Shown here piece after piece: positions 53,814 to 64,000 of a DNA stretch of 64,000 nucleotides. Made by a program: the position numbers and the translations under genes. This DNA is from Nonomuraea ceibae (GTDB lineage Bacteria > Actinomycetota > Actinomycetes > Streptosporangiales > Streptosporangiaceae). The notes under the pieces are model-generated. The model saw only the letters and a program-made list of their open reading frames with translations, was not told the DNA's origin and searched no databases. Each line of letters opens with the position of its first letter. Position 1 is the stretch's first letter. The stretch is taken from positions 62,001-126,000 of the forward strand of contig NZ_JAHKRO010000006.1 of NCBI RefSeq assembly GCF_019396325.1, given 5' to 3'.

Positions 53814-54439
53814 TGACGACGAAGACAAAGCCCGTGCATGTAGCCGTTTACGACACTCTGGCCGACTGGGAGACCGGACACGCCACCGCCCACCTGCGCA
53901 GTGGCCGCTTCCACCGGGAGCCCGGCAGTTATGAGATCGTCACGGTCGGGCTCACCGGCGAGCCCGTGACCACCGCCGGCGGCATGCGGATCGTTCCCGA
54001 CCTGACACTCGACGCGCTCACGCCGCAGGACAGCAGCCTGCTCATCCTGCCCGGCGCCGACCTGTGGGACGCCGGCGACGACCTCGCTCCGTACGCCAGC
54101 AAGGCACGCGCGTTCCTCGACGCCGGGGTGCCCGTCGCCGCCATCTGCGGCGCCGTCGCCGGGATCGCCCGCGAAGGGCTGCTCGACGACCGCGACCACA
54201 CGAGCGCCGTGCTGCAGTACCTGGAGGCCCAGCAGGGGTACGGGGGCGCCAAGCGCTACCAGGACCGCGACGCGGTGCTCGACGGCGACCTGATCACCGC
54301 CGGGCCCACCGAGCCCGTCGCCTTCGCCCGCGAGATCTTCCGCCGGCTCGACGTCTACACGCCCGAGGTGCTCGACGCCTGGTACCGGCTCTTCGCCAAG
54401 AGCGACGCGTCGGCGTACGAGGTGCTGATGGCGGCATGA
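53813..54439 (+). CDS. DJ-1/PfpI family protein (type 1 glutamine amidotransferase-like)
   Basis: A 208-residue DJ-1/PfpI protein. The nucleophile elbow VAAICGAVAGIA holds the Cys, the conserved Glu is in the N-terminal DTLADWETGHA, and SSLLILPGADLWDAG and AKRYQDRDAVLDGDLITAGP complete the fold. Members act as chaperones, glyoxalases or hydratases; the activity is not predictable here. The ATG is probably leaderless, with tandem operators over the promoter. Its stop overlaps the MarR start (ATGA), giving a two-gene self-controlled unit. Confidence 0.9.
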   Translation: MTTKTKPVHVAVYDTLADWETGHATAHLRSGRFHREPGSYEIVTVGLTGEPVTTAGGMRIVPDLTLDALTPQDSSLLILPGADLWDAGDDLAPYASKARAFLDAGVPVAAICGAVAGIAREGLLDDRDHTSAVLQYLEAQQGYGGAKRYQDRDAVLDGDLITAGPTEPVAFAREIFRRLDVYTPEVLDAWYRLFAKSDASAYEVLMAA

Positions 54440-54876
54440 GCGAAACGGGCGAGCTGCTGTCGGGCAGCGCGTTGACGGTCTTCCGGCTCAACGGCCAGTT
54501 TCTCGACGTCGCCGAGAAGCTGGCCAGGCCCGCCGGGCTCACCGCCGCCTGGTGGCAGGTGCTGGGCGCCATCCTGCACGAGCCGCTGCCGGTCTCCGGG
54601 GTGGCCAGGGTGATGGGCATGAGCCGTCAGGGCGTCCAGCGGATCGCCGACCTGCTGGTGGAGAAGGGGCTGGCCGAATACCTGCCCAACCCGGCGCACC
54701 GGCGGGCCAAGCTGCTCCACCCCACCCCGGAGGGGCGGGCCGCCATCGCCCGCATCGATCCCGCCCACCAGGAGCTCGCCGACCGGCTGGTGGCCGAGCT
54801 GGGGCTGCCCGCCGCCCGCGACACCCTCGCCGCCCTCCGCCGCCTCTCCGAAGCCCTCGACCGCCTCTCCGACTGA
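54436..54876 (+). CDS. MarR family transcriptional regulator
   Basis: A 146-residue winged-helix repressor coupled to the DJ-1 gene by ATGA overlap. LPVSGVARVMGMSRQGVQRIADLLVEKGLAEYLPNPAHRRAKLLHPTPEG holds the helix-turn-helix and wing. No cysteine is present, so redox sensing by thiol is unlikely; it would respond to a small ligand. The tandem GACA-N6-TGTC dyads at 53779-53813 are its likely operators. Confidence 0.92.
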   Translation: MSETGELLSGSALTVFRLNGQFLDVAEKLARPAGLTAAWWQVLGAILHEPLPVSGVARVMGMSRQGVQRIADLLVEKGLAEYLPNPAHRRAKLLHPTPEGRAAIARIDPAHQELADRLVAELGLPAARDTLAALRRLSEALDRLSD

Positions 54877-55028
54877 CCCCTTGGGCGGCACCCAGGCGGC
54901 TCCCGGGCGGCCCGCCGGGGGTGTGGGCCGCTCCCCACCCGCACTCCGGCTTCTGGGTTGAGCGGCGAGTGCCGCAAAGGGAGGGCACGTGGTGGGGGTG
55001 CCGCGCAGGGGAGGGTGGGTGGCAAGGG

Positions 55029-55586
55029 TCAGCGGGCGGTGGCGAGGACGAGGCCGGAGGCGTGGTCGAGTTCGACCGCCACGAGCCGTTCGTGGGCGAG
55101 CAGGGCGTCGCGGACGGCGCGCTGCTTGCGGATGAGGTCGTCGTCCCAGCCGGGGGCCGGGGCGAGGTCGTCGACGAGGAGGATGCCGCGCGGGCGGAGG
55201 GCGGCGATGGTGCGGTCGAGGCCGACGTGCTTGCCGCCCGTGGCGTCGGCGAAGATCAGGTCGAAGGCGCCGAGCCGGTCGAGCAGGTCCAGGGCGTCGC
55301 CCGTACGGAGGTCGACGAAGGGGGGCCAGCCGTCGCGGGCGGCGAGTGCGGCGCGGTCGGGGTCGCGTTCGACGCTCGTGACCGTGACGTCGGTGCGCGG
55401 CAGGAGGCCGCTGACGAGCCAGGCGAGCCCGACGCCGGCGCCGGTGCCCAACTCCAGGACGCGCCCGCCTTCGGGGACGGCGGCGGCGAGTGCGGCGAGG
55501 AGGCGGCCGACGCCCGGATCGCACGAGTAGGCGAACGACGCCTCTTCGGCGCGGGCCACGGCCGCCGTGACCAGATCGGTTTCCAT
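55029..55586 (-). CDS. O-methyltransferase-like class I SAM methyltransferase
   Basis: 185 residues, methyltransferase-24-like. VLELGTGAGVGLAWLVSGL is motif I, VTSVERDPDRAALAARDGW the acidic loop, DLRTGDALDLLDRLGAFDLIFADATGGKHVGLD the catalytic region, and ALRPRGILLVDDLAP follows. It resembles class I O-methyltransferases with a metal-free active site. Substrate unknown. Stop is 152 bp from the convergent MarR gene; start lies 9 bases after the stop of the DUF2269 gene on the same strand. Confidence 0.9.
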   Translation of the reverse strand: METDLVTAAVARAEEASFAYSCDPGVGRLLAALAAAVPEGGRVLELGTGAGVGLAWLVSGLLPRTDVTVTSVERDPDRAALAARDGWPPFVDLRTGDALDLLDRLGAFDLIFADATGGKHVGLDRTIAALRPRGILLVDDLAPAPGWDDDLIRKQRAVRDALLAHERLVAVELDHASGLVLATAR

Positions 55587-55595
55587 GGTCCTGTC

Positions 55596-56087
55596 CTACC
55601 TCGCGGGGCGCAGGCGTGGCATCCGGGTTCGCGGCTTGAAGACGGACAGGCCGGTCGCCAGCATCAGCATCGCGAGCTGGCAGCCGAGCGAGGCCACCTG
55701 GGCCCACTGCCGTGAGGAGGCCACCTGGGCGGCGCCTTCGGTGGCGGCGGCCATGCCCTCGGGGTCGAACAGGAACATCCCCGCGCAGATCGTGGCGAGC
55801 AGCAGCGCCAGCTTGGCCGCGACCCAGACGTGGCGCAGCACCCCCCAGTGGCTCGTCAGCCCGAGCAGGACGCCGGTGACGAGCGACAGCATGCTGAGCG
55901 GTATCCCGCCCGCGAAAACGAGCGCGGGCATCAACCGGTAGGCGGCGTGGGCCAAAGCGAGGTCATTCGTGAGTGTCGCCGCAGTATTGAGCACCACGAG
56001 TCCCCATACCTCGCCCAGCAGCGCGACCGAGGCGACGATGTGGATGACCAGCAGTGACTTGCGGGTACGCGGTCGTATCGCAGTCAT
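55596..56087 (-). CDS. DUF2269-like membrane protein
   Basis: A 163-residue protein with four helices: LLVIHIVASVALLGEVWGLVVL, MPALVFAGGIPLSMLSLVTGVLLGL, VWVAAKLALLLATICAGMFLF and LGCQLAMLMLATGLSVFK. The conserved IHIxxSV...GxxW pattern fits DUF2269. ATG 56087 follows CCGGAGGTAAAG, a very good ribosome site; the longer frame is rejected. Probably co-transcribed with the downstream methyltransferase, 9 bases apart. Function unknown. The 408-bp gap upstream (56088-56495) holds the promoter of the first secreted peptide. Confidence 0.82.
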   Translation of the reverse strand: MTAIRPRTRKSLLVIHIVASVALLGEVWGLVVLNTAATLTNDLALAHAAYRLMPALVFAGGIPLSMLSLVTGVLLGLTSHWGVLRHVWVAAKLALLLATICAGMFLFDPEGMAAATEGAAQVASSRQWAQVASLGCQLAMLMLATGLSVFKPRTRMPRLRPAR

Positions 56088-56362
56088 CTTTACCTCCGGT
56101 TCCCGAACGAACTCCTGGCCATCGTGACCCGCGTCCCGGGGGGCGCGCGTCGGACCAGAGGCGGCACCGCCGCTACACCTCACGGCGTATTGCGGGCGCG
56201 CGCGATTCCCAAGCGGCGGGTGATCGTCGGTTTCCCGCCGGTGCGTGAACGGCTACGTCATCACCGGGTGAGGCCAAAAGAAATGCCGTTTCGATTGCGC
56301 GGATCGGCCGCGGCATTTGTGTTCGGCGGCGGTGTCGATCGCCAAGAAACCGAGGCCGCCCC

Positions 56363-56431
56363 TTGACCTCGGTCTGAGAAGATCCGGTTGCGGTTCCGGC
56401 GCGCTGCCGCAATTGTTATCCGCGGCACCTC
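56363..56431 (+). promoter_or_regulatory. Conserved upstream region of secreted peptide 1
   Basis: TTGACCTCGGTCTGAG (56363-56378) and ATTGTTATCCGCGGCACCTC (56412-56431) lie 133 and 84 bp before the ATG. Closely similar blocks occur at matching distances before the paralogue (57753 and 57803-57822), so the promoter region was duplicated with the gene or is under selection. The RNA start is not determined. Confidence 0.55.
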
Positions 56432-56495
56432 ACAGCCCTGCAGAAACGACTAAGGCGCTGGAATTCTCAGGCGCCGATCAATGGAGGAACGAAAC

Positions 56496-56747
56496 ATGAT
56501 CCGTCGCATTCTTGCCGGTGCAGCCATCGTGGGCGCCGCGCTGGGCTTCTGTGCCGGCGCCGCTTCGGCCGACGTCGGCCCGAGCGCGAGCAACACGGGC
56601 CAGAGCATCATCGGCCAGTTCAGCGTCATCGACGACGTCACCGCGCTGAACAACGTCCTGAACGACTCGGTCAAGTACATCGACCTGGGCACCGTCGGTC
56701 ACCTGCAGGACGTCGAGCTGAACCTGCTGGCCAACGTCGAGGACTAG
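56496..56747 (+). CDS. Small secreted peptide, copy 1
   Basis: An 83-residue pre-protein: signal MIRRILAGAAIVGAALGFC, cleaved near AASA-D, leaving a cysteine-free acidic peptide of about 58 residues (DVGPSASNTGQ ... VLNDSVKYID ... HLQDVELNLLANVED). The same peptide recurs 1.1 kb away with 61 of 83 residues identical. GGAGG lies 7 bases before ATG 56496, which is chosen over ATG 56481. I do not recognise the family. The alternating polar and hydrophobic strands would suit a surface or self-assembling protein, but that is a guess. Confidence 0.85.
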   Translation: MIRRILAGAAIVGAALGFCAGAASADVGPSASNTGQSIIGQFSVIDDVTALNNVLNDSVKYIDLGTVGHLQDVELNLLANVED

Positions 56748-56960
56748 GAGCGACGGGAAATCGGCGCTCGACCTGAAAAGCTCGCCGGCAAAAGCCGGTG
56801 AACCGTCACCCCGCCCGGGTCCCGGTTGAAACGCCGGGACGTTTCCCGGAAGGGCGGCCGTGGATACTCGAGGCCACGGCAGCCCGGTGCGCACCGACGG
56901 GCCGGGTGGCGGGCGGCCCGGAGGGCCTGCTCCATCGAGCAGGCCGTCCGGGGCCGCGCG

Positions 56961-57530
56961 TCAGAGGCCGGCGTCCGCCGCTCTTTCCTCGGTCGGCCGG
57001 ACGGCTCCCATGAACGTCGGCCGGTCCAGCGGGTCGAGCCGGACGAACGCGCCGGTATAGGGGGCGTGGACCATACGCTCGCGATCGACGGCCAGGCCGA
57101 CGTGTTCGGGGCCGGAGCGCCGCGGATCGTTGTCGTAAAAGACGAGGTCCCCGGGCCGCACCTGTTCCTTGGGTACGCGGGCACCTGATCGCCACTGCTC
57201 CTTCGTGGTGCGGCCGATCAGTTCCCCGGCCGAGGCCCACGCGTACTGCGTGAGGCCGGAGCAGTCGAATCCCTTGGTCTTCGCACCCTTTCCGATGCCG
57301 AATCCGGGGCCGTCCACCCCGCCGCCGCCCCATGAGTACGGGACGCCGATCATCTCGATCGCGGCCCGCACCGCGATGGCGCCCGCGGCGGCCCGGTCCG
57401 CGTGAAAGGTTTCGGAATAACGCGGCCCGCATTCAGGGCCGCAGTCGCGAGCCACTGCCGGCGCGCAATCCAGCGTGCCGGTGAACACACACGCCAGGGC
57501 CATCACGATAAATGTGCGTCTTGCCTCCAT
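56961..57530 (-). CDS. Secreted NlpC/P60 hydrolase between the paired peptides
   Basis: A 189-residue cell-wall hydrolase. A signal sequence (TFIVMALACVFTGTLDCA) precedes a short Cys-rich linker (DCGPECGPRY) and the NlpC/P60 domain: FDCSGLTQYAW with the nucleophile Cys, EHVGLAV with His, VHAPYTGAFVRLD. It is compact, without the coiled coil of the hydrolase at 5.5 kb. ATG 57530 follows GGTGGATTGACC. It is convergent with secreted peptide 1 and divergent from peptide 2, and may process or anchor the peptides or the wall around them; this is inference. No riboswitch was seen upstream. Confidence 0.88.
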   Translation of the reverse strand: MEARRTFIVMALACVFTGTLDCAPAVARDCGPECGPRYSETFHADRAAAGAIAVRAAIEMIGVPYSWGGGGVDGPGFGIGKGAKTKGFDCSGLTQYAWASAGELIGRTTKEQWRSGARVPKEQVRPGDLVFYDNDPRRSGPEHVGLAVDRERMVHAPYTGAFVRLDPLDRPTFMGAVRPTEERAADAGL

Positions 57531-57752
57531 GGTCAATCCACCGCTTCTGCGACTCGTTTCACCGGCTCTCGATGCCGGCGCTGCTGTCCCAGAGCTTTCC
57601 TCTCGACCGATGGGGACAAAACACCCTTTTGGGGAGGCGAGAGGCGCATATGGCCATAACGTGAAAGAAAATCCGTCAAAGCCACCAGACGAATCCTGAT
57701 AAATCCGGACATATGGTGGCGCGATGCCCACGACGATTCTCGTGAATCGGTT

Positions 57753-57822
57753 TTGACCTAGGTTTAGGCGCCTCGCCTTGCCCGTCGAAGCCGCGATACG
57801 CGATCGTTGTCCGAGGCATCTC
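57753..57822 (+). promoter_or_regulatory. Conserved upstream region of secreted peptide 2
   Basis: TTGACCTAGGTTTAGG (57753-57768) and ATCGTTGTCCGAGGCATCTC (57803-57822) lie 137 and 87 bp before the ATG and match the blocks upstream of copy 1 in sequence (16 of 20 bases in the second block) and spacing. Confidence 0.55.
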
Positions 57823-57889
57823 GAAAGCACAGCGAACACAATCGCGATGACGCGCTTTCCGCGCCGATTCCTACGAAGGAGTTCTACAA

Positions 57890-58141
57890 ATGATGCGTCG
57901 CATTCTCGCCGGTGCCGCCATCTGCGGTCTCGCGCTCGGCTTCTCCGCGGGCGTGGCCTCGGCCGACGTCGGCCCGAACGTCAGCAACACCGGCCAGCAG
58001 ATCCTCAGCCAGTTCTCCATCATCGACGACGTGGCGCTGGCCAACGACGTCCTCAACGACTCGGTCAAGTACATCGACGTGCTGACCTTCCTGCACCTGC
58101 AGGACGTCGAGGGCAACGTCCTGAGCAACGTCGAGGACTGA
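57890..58141 (+). CDS. Small secreted peptide, copy 2
   Basis: 83 residues, the paralogue of the gene at 56496. Signal MMRRILAGAAICGLALGFS, cleavage near ASA-D, mature peptide starting DVGPNVSNTGQQIL and ending FLHLQDVEGNVLSNVED. Both copies share length, the SNTGQ motif, VLNDSVKYID and the NVED C-terminus; the mature part has no Cys. GAAGGAG precedes ATG 57890 (a second ATG follows at 57893). A 10-bp terminator hairpin closes the transcript. Function unknown. Confidence 0.87.
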   Translation: MMRRILAGAAICGLALGFSAGVASADVGPNVSNTGQQILSQFSIIDDVALANDVLNDSVKYIDVLTFLHLQDVEGNVLSNVED

Positions 58142-58259
58142 TCCCGCGGCGCCGGTGGCGCGCACGGCCCGGCCGGCCCGCACCTCCCCGGACGCGGGGA
58201 GCCCCGGAGCCGCCGGGTCGTGGCACCAGCGTGTGACAGGCGTACGGGCAATCTGATCG

Positions 58260-58287
58260 GCCCCGGCACCACCAGTGCCGGGGCTTT
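58260..58287 (+). terminator. Terminator after secreted peptide 2
   Basis: GCCCCGGCAC (58260-58269) with GTGCCGGGGC (58275-58284), 5-base loop, then TTTC. Perfect 10-bp stem. Confidence 0.85.
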
Positions 58288-58470
58288 CGCATGCCCGGCC
58301 CCGGCCCCGATCAGCGGCCCGATGGGGGTGAAACGCTCATCGGACCATTCCTTCTATAAAAGTGCTGTAAACGGTCATTTTTCTCGCGAACATTACAAAG
58401 AGAAACATAGTTCGTGTAACCTGGTTCTCGGTTGCCGCTGCTGCGGTGACCGACCCCCGGACTCGGAGCG

Positions 58471-58821
58471 ATGGGGGGTGTGCACCAGATGGAGCGACTG
58501 CTCTACCAGGACCAGCAGCTACGGATCGTCGTGCTGGCCGCGCCGCCGGACCCGGCCGTCAGCCTCTGCGGCGAGGTCGACATCACCAACAGCCCCGCGC
58601 TCGCCCGCGCGCTGGCCCTGTGGCGTGACGGCTGCCCGCACCTGACCGTCGACACCGCCGCCCTCACGTTCGTCGACCTGTCGGGCATCCGGGTGCTGGC
58701 CCTGCCCGCGCTGCCCCCGGCCGAGCGGTGGATCCGCCTGCGCAACGTCACGCCGTGCCAGCGCCGCATGCTGGAGCTGATGGGCTGGTTCGACGGATCC
58801 CGCCCGGTGGCCGTGCCCTGA
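58471..58821 (+). CDS. STAS-domain anti-anti-sigma-like protein
   Basis: A 116-residue single STAS domain. AVSLCGEVDITNSPALARAL and LTVDTAALTFVDLSGIRVLALPAL are the family motifs; the Ser in VDLSGIR is the site a partner kinase would phosphorylate. It would bind an anti-sigma factor kinase when unphosphorylated. No RsbW-type kinase is adjacent. ATG 58471 and ATG 58489 are both open; a GGGGGG run before the second makes 58489 a good alternative. The 80 bp upstream (58340-58420) are strikingly AT-rich for this genome and hold the promoter. Confidence 0.85.
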   Translation: MGGVHQMERLLYQDQQLRIVVLAAPPDPAVSLCGEVDITNSPALARALALWRDGCPHLTVDTAALTFVDLSGIRVLALPALPPAERWIRLRNVTPCQRRMLELMGWFDGSRPVAVP

Positions 58822-58840
58822 AGACCACTCCAAGGACCGG

Positions 58841-61015
<2,175 letters not shown>

Positions 61016-61026
61016 TCAGGTGAAGG

Positions 61027-62406
61027 TCAGCTGTGTACCTCGACGTCCCCGAGCACGCCCAGCGCGTCGGGCACGAGCACCGCGGCCGAGTAATAGGCGC
61101 TGACCAGGTAGGTGGTGATCCCCCGCTCGTCGATGCCCATCACCTTCACGCTGAGGCCGGGCCGGTGCTCGTCGGGGACGCCGGTCTGGTGCAGGCCGAC
61201 GACCCCCTGCTCGTCCTCGCCCGTGCGGATGGCCAGGATCGAGCTGGTGCCGGCCCGGCTGACCGGGATCTTGTCGCAGGGCAGGATCGGCACCCCGCGC
61301 CAGGCGGCCAGCGTGCTGCCGTCGAGCACGACGCTGTCCATGTAGACGCCGGCGGCGCTGCACTGCCGGCCGAACGCGGCGATGGCCAGCGGGTTGGCCA
61401 GGAAATAGCGGGTCTTGCGCCTGCGGCAGAGCAGGTCGTCGAGGTCGGCGGGGGTGGGCGGCCCGGTGCGGGTGGTCAGCCGCTGTCCCGGGGCGACGTT
61501 GTGGAGCAGCCCGAAGTCCGGGTTGTTGACCAGTTCGCGCTCCTGCGCCTCGCGCACCGCCTCGATCGTGAGCCTGAGCTGCTCCTCGGTCTGGTCCATC
61601 GGGCTGCTGAACAGGTCGGCGACCCTGGTGTGCATCCTGAGCACCGCCTGGGAGACGCTCAGCTCGTACTCGCGGGGGCCCGGGTCGTAGTCGACGAACG
61701 TGCCCGGCAGCACGACCTCGCCGCGGTGCCCGGACAGCAGGTCGATCGCCGCCTCGCCGTACTTGTTGGCCGGGCCGGCCGGTCGCCGCGCGAGGTGCTC
61801 GCCCAGCGACGGCCGGCGCGCGGCCAGGTCGTCCAGCGCCTGCCAGGGCAGGGCCAGCACGGCGCAGGCGGTGCGTGCCGCCAGCGTGACCTCCCACGGC
61901 GTCGATCGGCTGTCCGCACGGCTGCCGGCGTGGTCGCCGGTCGACAGCATGCCCCGCGCGACGCTGTTGCCGTACGTGCTCGTGCACAGCTTGGCGATCT
62001 TGCCGTGGGCGAGCAGGATCAGCTCGTTCTGCGGCGATCCCTCCCTGGCGATCACCTCGCCGCGCACGTACTCGCGCTGCTCGAACATTCCGGCCAGGGA
62101 CTCCAGCACGTCCCGGTCCTCGTACCCGTGCAGGAAGGGCAGCTCGGTGAGGCTCGGCGGCACCACCCGCAGCCGCGTCCCCGTATGGGAGAAGGCCACC
62201 CGGCCGCCGCCCGTCTCGTAGGTGAGGCGGCGGTTCACCCGGTAGGTGCCGGCCGCGAGCTCCACCCAGGGGAGCGCGCGCAGCAGCCAGCGCGGGGAGA
62301 TCTCCCGCATGTGCGGAGCCGTCTTGGACGTCGTGGCGAGCTTGCGCGCCGCCGCCGTGTCCAGGCTCAGCCGTGCCTCCAACTCCGACAACCGAAACAC
62401 CACCAA
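61027..62406 (-). CDS. Family 2B-type encapsulin shell protein 2 (cNMP-pocket degenerate)
   Basis: A 459-residue shell-fold protein, paralogue of the upstream gene. An N-terminal arm (about 20-90, [22 protein letters not shown]) leads into a cyclic-nucleotide-binding-like insertion (about 95-215), then the main HK97-like shell domain: [108 protein letters not shown]. In the insertion the phosphate-binding Gly-Glu is Gly-Ser (TGDHAGSR, Ser162), so nucleotide binding is probably lost. TTG 62406 or the adjacent GTG could start it. Operon with the cyclase downstream. Confidence 0.87.
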   Translation of the reverse strand: MVVFRLSELEARLSLDTAAARKLATTSKTAPHMREISPRWLLRALPWVELAAGTYRVNRRLTYETGGGRVAFSHTGTRLRVVPPSLTELPFLHGYEDRDVLESLAGMFEQREYVRGEVIAREGSPQNELILLAHGKIAKLCTSTYGNSVARGMLSTGDHAGSRADSRSTPWEVTLAARTACAVLALPWQALDDLAARRPSLGEHLARRPAGPANKYGEAAIDLLSGHRGEVVLPGTFVDYDPGPREYELSVSQAVLRMHTRVADLFSSPMDQTEEQLRLTIEAVREAQERELVNNPDFGLLHNVAPGQRLTTRTGPPTPADLDDLLCRRRKTRYFLANPLAIAAFGRQCSAAGVYMDSVVLDGSTLAAWRGVPILPCDKIPVSRAGTSSILAIRTGEDEQGVVGLHQTGVPDEHRPGLSVKVMGIDERGITTYLVSAYYSAAVLVPDALGVLGDVEVHS

Positions 62407-62427
62407 TCCCTGGCCGGAAATGCTCTG

Positions 62428-63852
<1,425 letters not shown>

Positions 63853-63869
63853 TCAGGAGAAGGTTGGAC

Positions 63870-63894
63870 GTTACTGAGAGGAAAGTTCAGTTAC
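63870..63894. promoter_or_regulatory. 25-bp dyad upstream of the encapsulin-cyclase operon
   Basis: GTTACTGA (63870-63877) and TCAGTTAC (63887-63894) form an inverted repeat (7 of 8 pairs) with a 9-base spacer, 18 bp before the shell-1 start. ACGGTC-GGT-GACCGT (63893-63907), a perfect 6-bp-armed dyad, partly overlaps it. Together they occupy the promoter region. Confidence 0.6.
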
Positions 63895-63947
63895 GGTCGG
63901 TGACCGTCAGTGGGCAGCACGAAGCGCCCGCCGTGCCCGGGGCCGGT

Positions 63948-64000
63948 CTAGCTGTCGCGGTGCGCCAGCTCGGCTGCCAGGACGGTGAGCGCGACGCGGG
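63948..64000 (-). CDS. C-terminal end of a gene continuing past the window (partial)
   Basis: On the minus strand a frame runs from the window edge to a TAG at 63948-63950 and reads ...RVALTVLAAELAHRDS. It is too short to identify. It lies 95 bp upstream of shell gene 1 on the same strand, so it may be part of the same locus or a neighbour. Confidence 0.35.
   Translation of the reverse strand, partial: RVALTVLAAELAHRDS

Overview
This window is a high-GC chromosomal segment of a filamentous actinomycete. The order nadC-coaX ... lysS ... lsr2 ... clpC ... mutY/disA/radA, the SARP regulator, the geosmin-type terpene synthase, the frequent GTG/TTG starts and the leaderless-looking promoters all point there. 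A Streptosporangiaceae genus such as Nonomuraea is my best guess, made from gene content and not from a search. No tRNA, rRNA, integrase, transposase or CRISPR array was seen.

Bases 1-13.4 kb are conserved housekeeping DNA: quinolinate phosphoribosyltransferase (open to the window edge and apparently in frame with the tail of L-aspartate oxidase), type III pantothenate kinase, a small secreted protein, class II lysyl-tRNA synthetase, a cytochrome P450, a small LuxR-type DNA-binding protein, an NlpC/P60 cell-wall hydrolase behind a c-di-AMP (ydaO-type) riboswitch, an ArgA-like acetyltransferase, two RDD membrane proteins (one with a long YGQ-repeat tail), Lsr2 and ClpC. Bases 13.4-26.6 kb carry an orphan EboE-like TIM barrel, MarR, MutY, DisA (the c-di-AMP synthase), RadA, a membrane M28 peptidase, a MerR-thioredoxin operon with a clear operator, two methyltransferases, a sugar-isomerase-like protein and a TetR regulator. 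Several intergenic gaps here (10.2-10.9, 17.9-18.9, 20.3-20.7 kb) hold GC-rich imperfect repeats.

Bases 26.7-37.5 kb hold a large membrane Fe-S oxidoreductase, a glycosyltransferase pair, CsoR, a lipoprotein, a gamma-carbonic-anhydrase-like hexapeptide protein, a DivIVA/Scy-like coiled coil, a GntR regulator with a small partner, and a VanZ-like protein. Bases 37.6-44.1 kb form a tightly overlapped 3-hydroxyanthranilate meta-cleavage (nba-type) operon: semialdehyde dehydrogenase, oxalocrotonate decarboxylase/hydratase-type enzyme, 2-aminomuconate deaminase, 3-hydroxyanthranilate dioxygenase, ACMS decarboxylase, a periplasmic-binding lipoprotein and kynureninase. Bases 44.1-56.1 kb are accessory: a LysE exporter, a DUF2293 protein, an FKBP-type lipoprotein, an M23 peptidase, an AfsR/SARP regulator, a class A beta-lactamase, a NERD-pseudokinase, and a DJ-1/MarR pair with a double operator.

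The right end is the most interesting part. At 56.5-58.1 kb two paralogous 83-residue secreted peptides flank an NlpC/P60 hydrolase. At 58.8-63.9 kb a minus-strand operon encodes two Family 2B-type encapsulin shell proteins (HK97-fold shell with an inserted cyclic-nucleotide-binding domain, EshA-like) followed by a two-domain germacradienol/geosmin synthase-type terpene cyclase. This predicts a two-component nanocompartment loaded with a geosmin-type cyclase. The first shell protein keeps the Gly-Glu of the nucleotide pocket and the second has lost it, and a 25-bp dyad sits just upstream of the operon.
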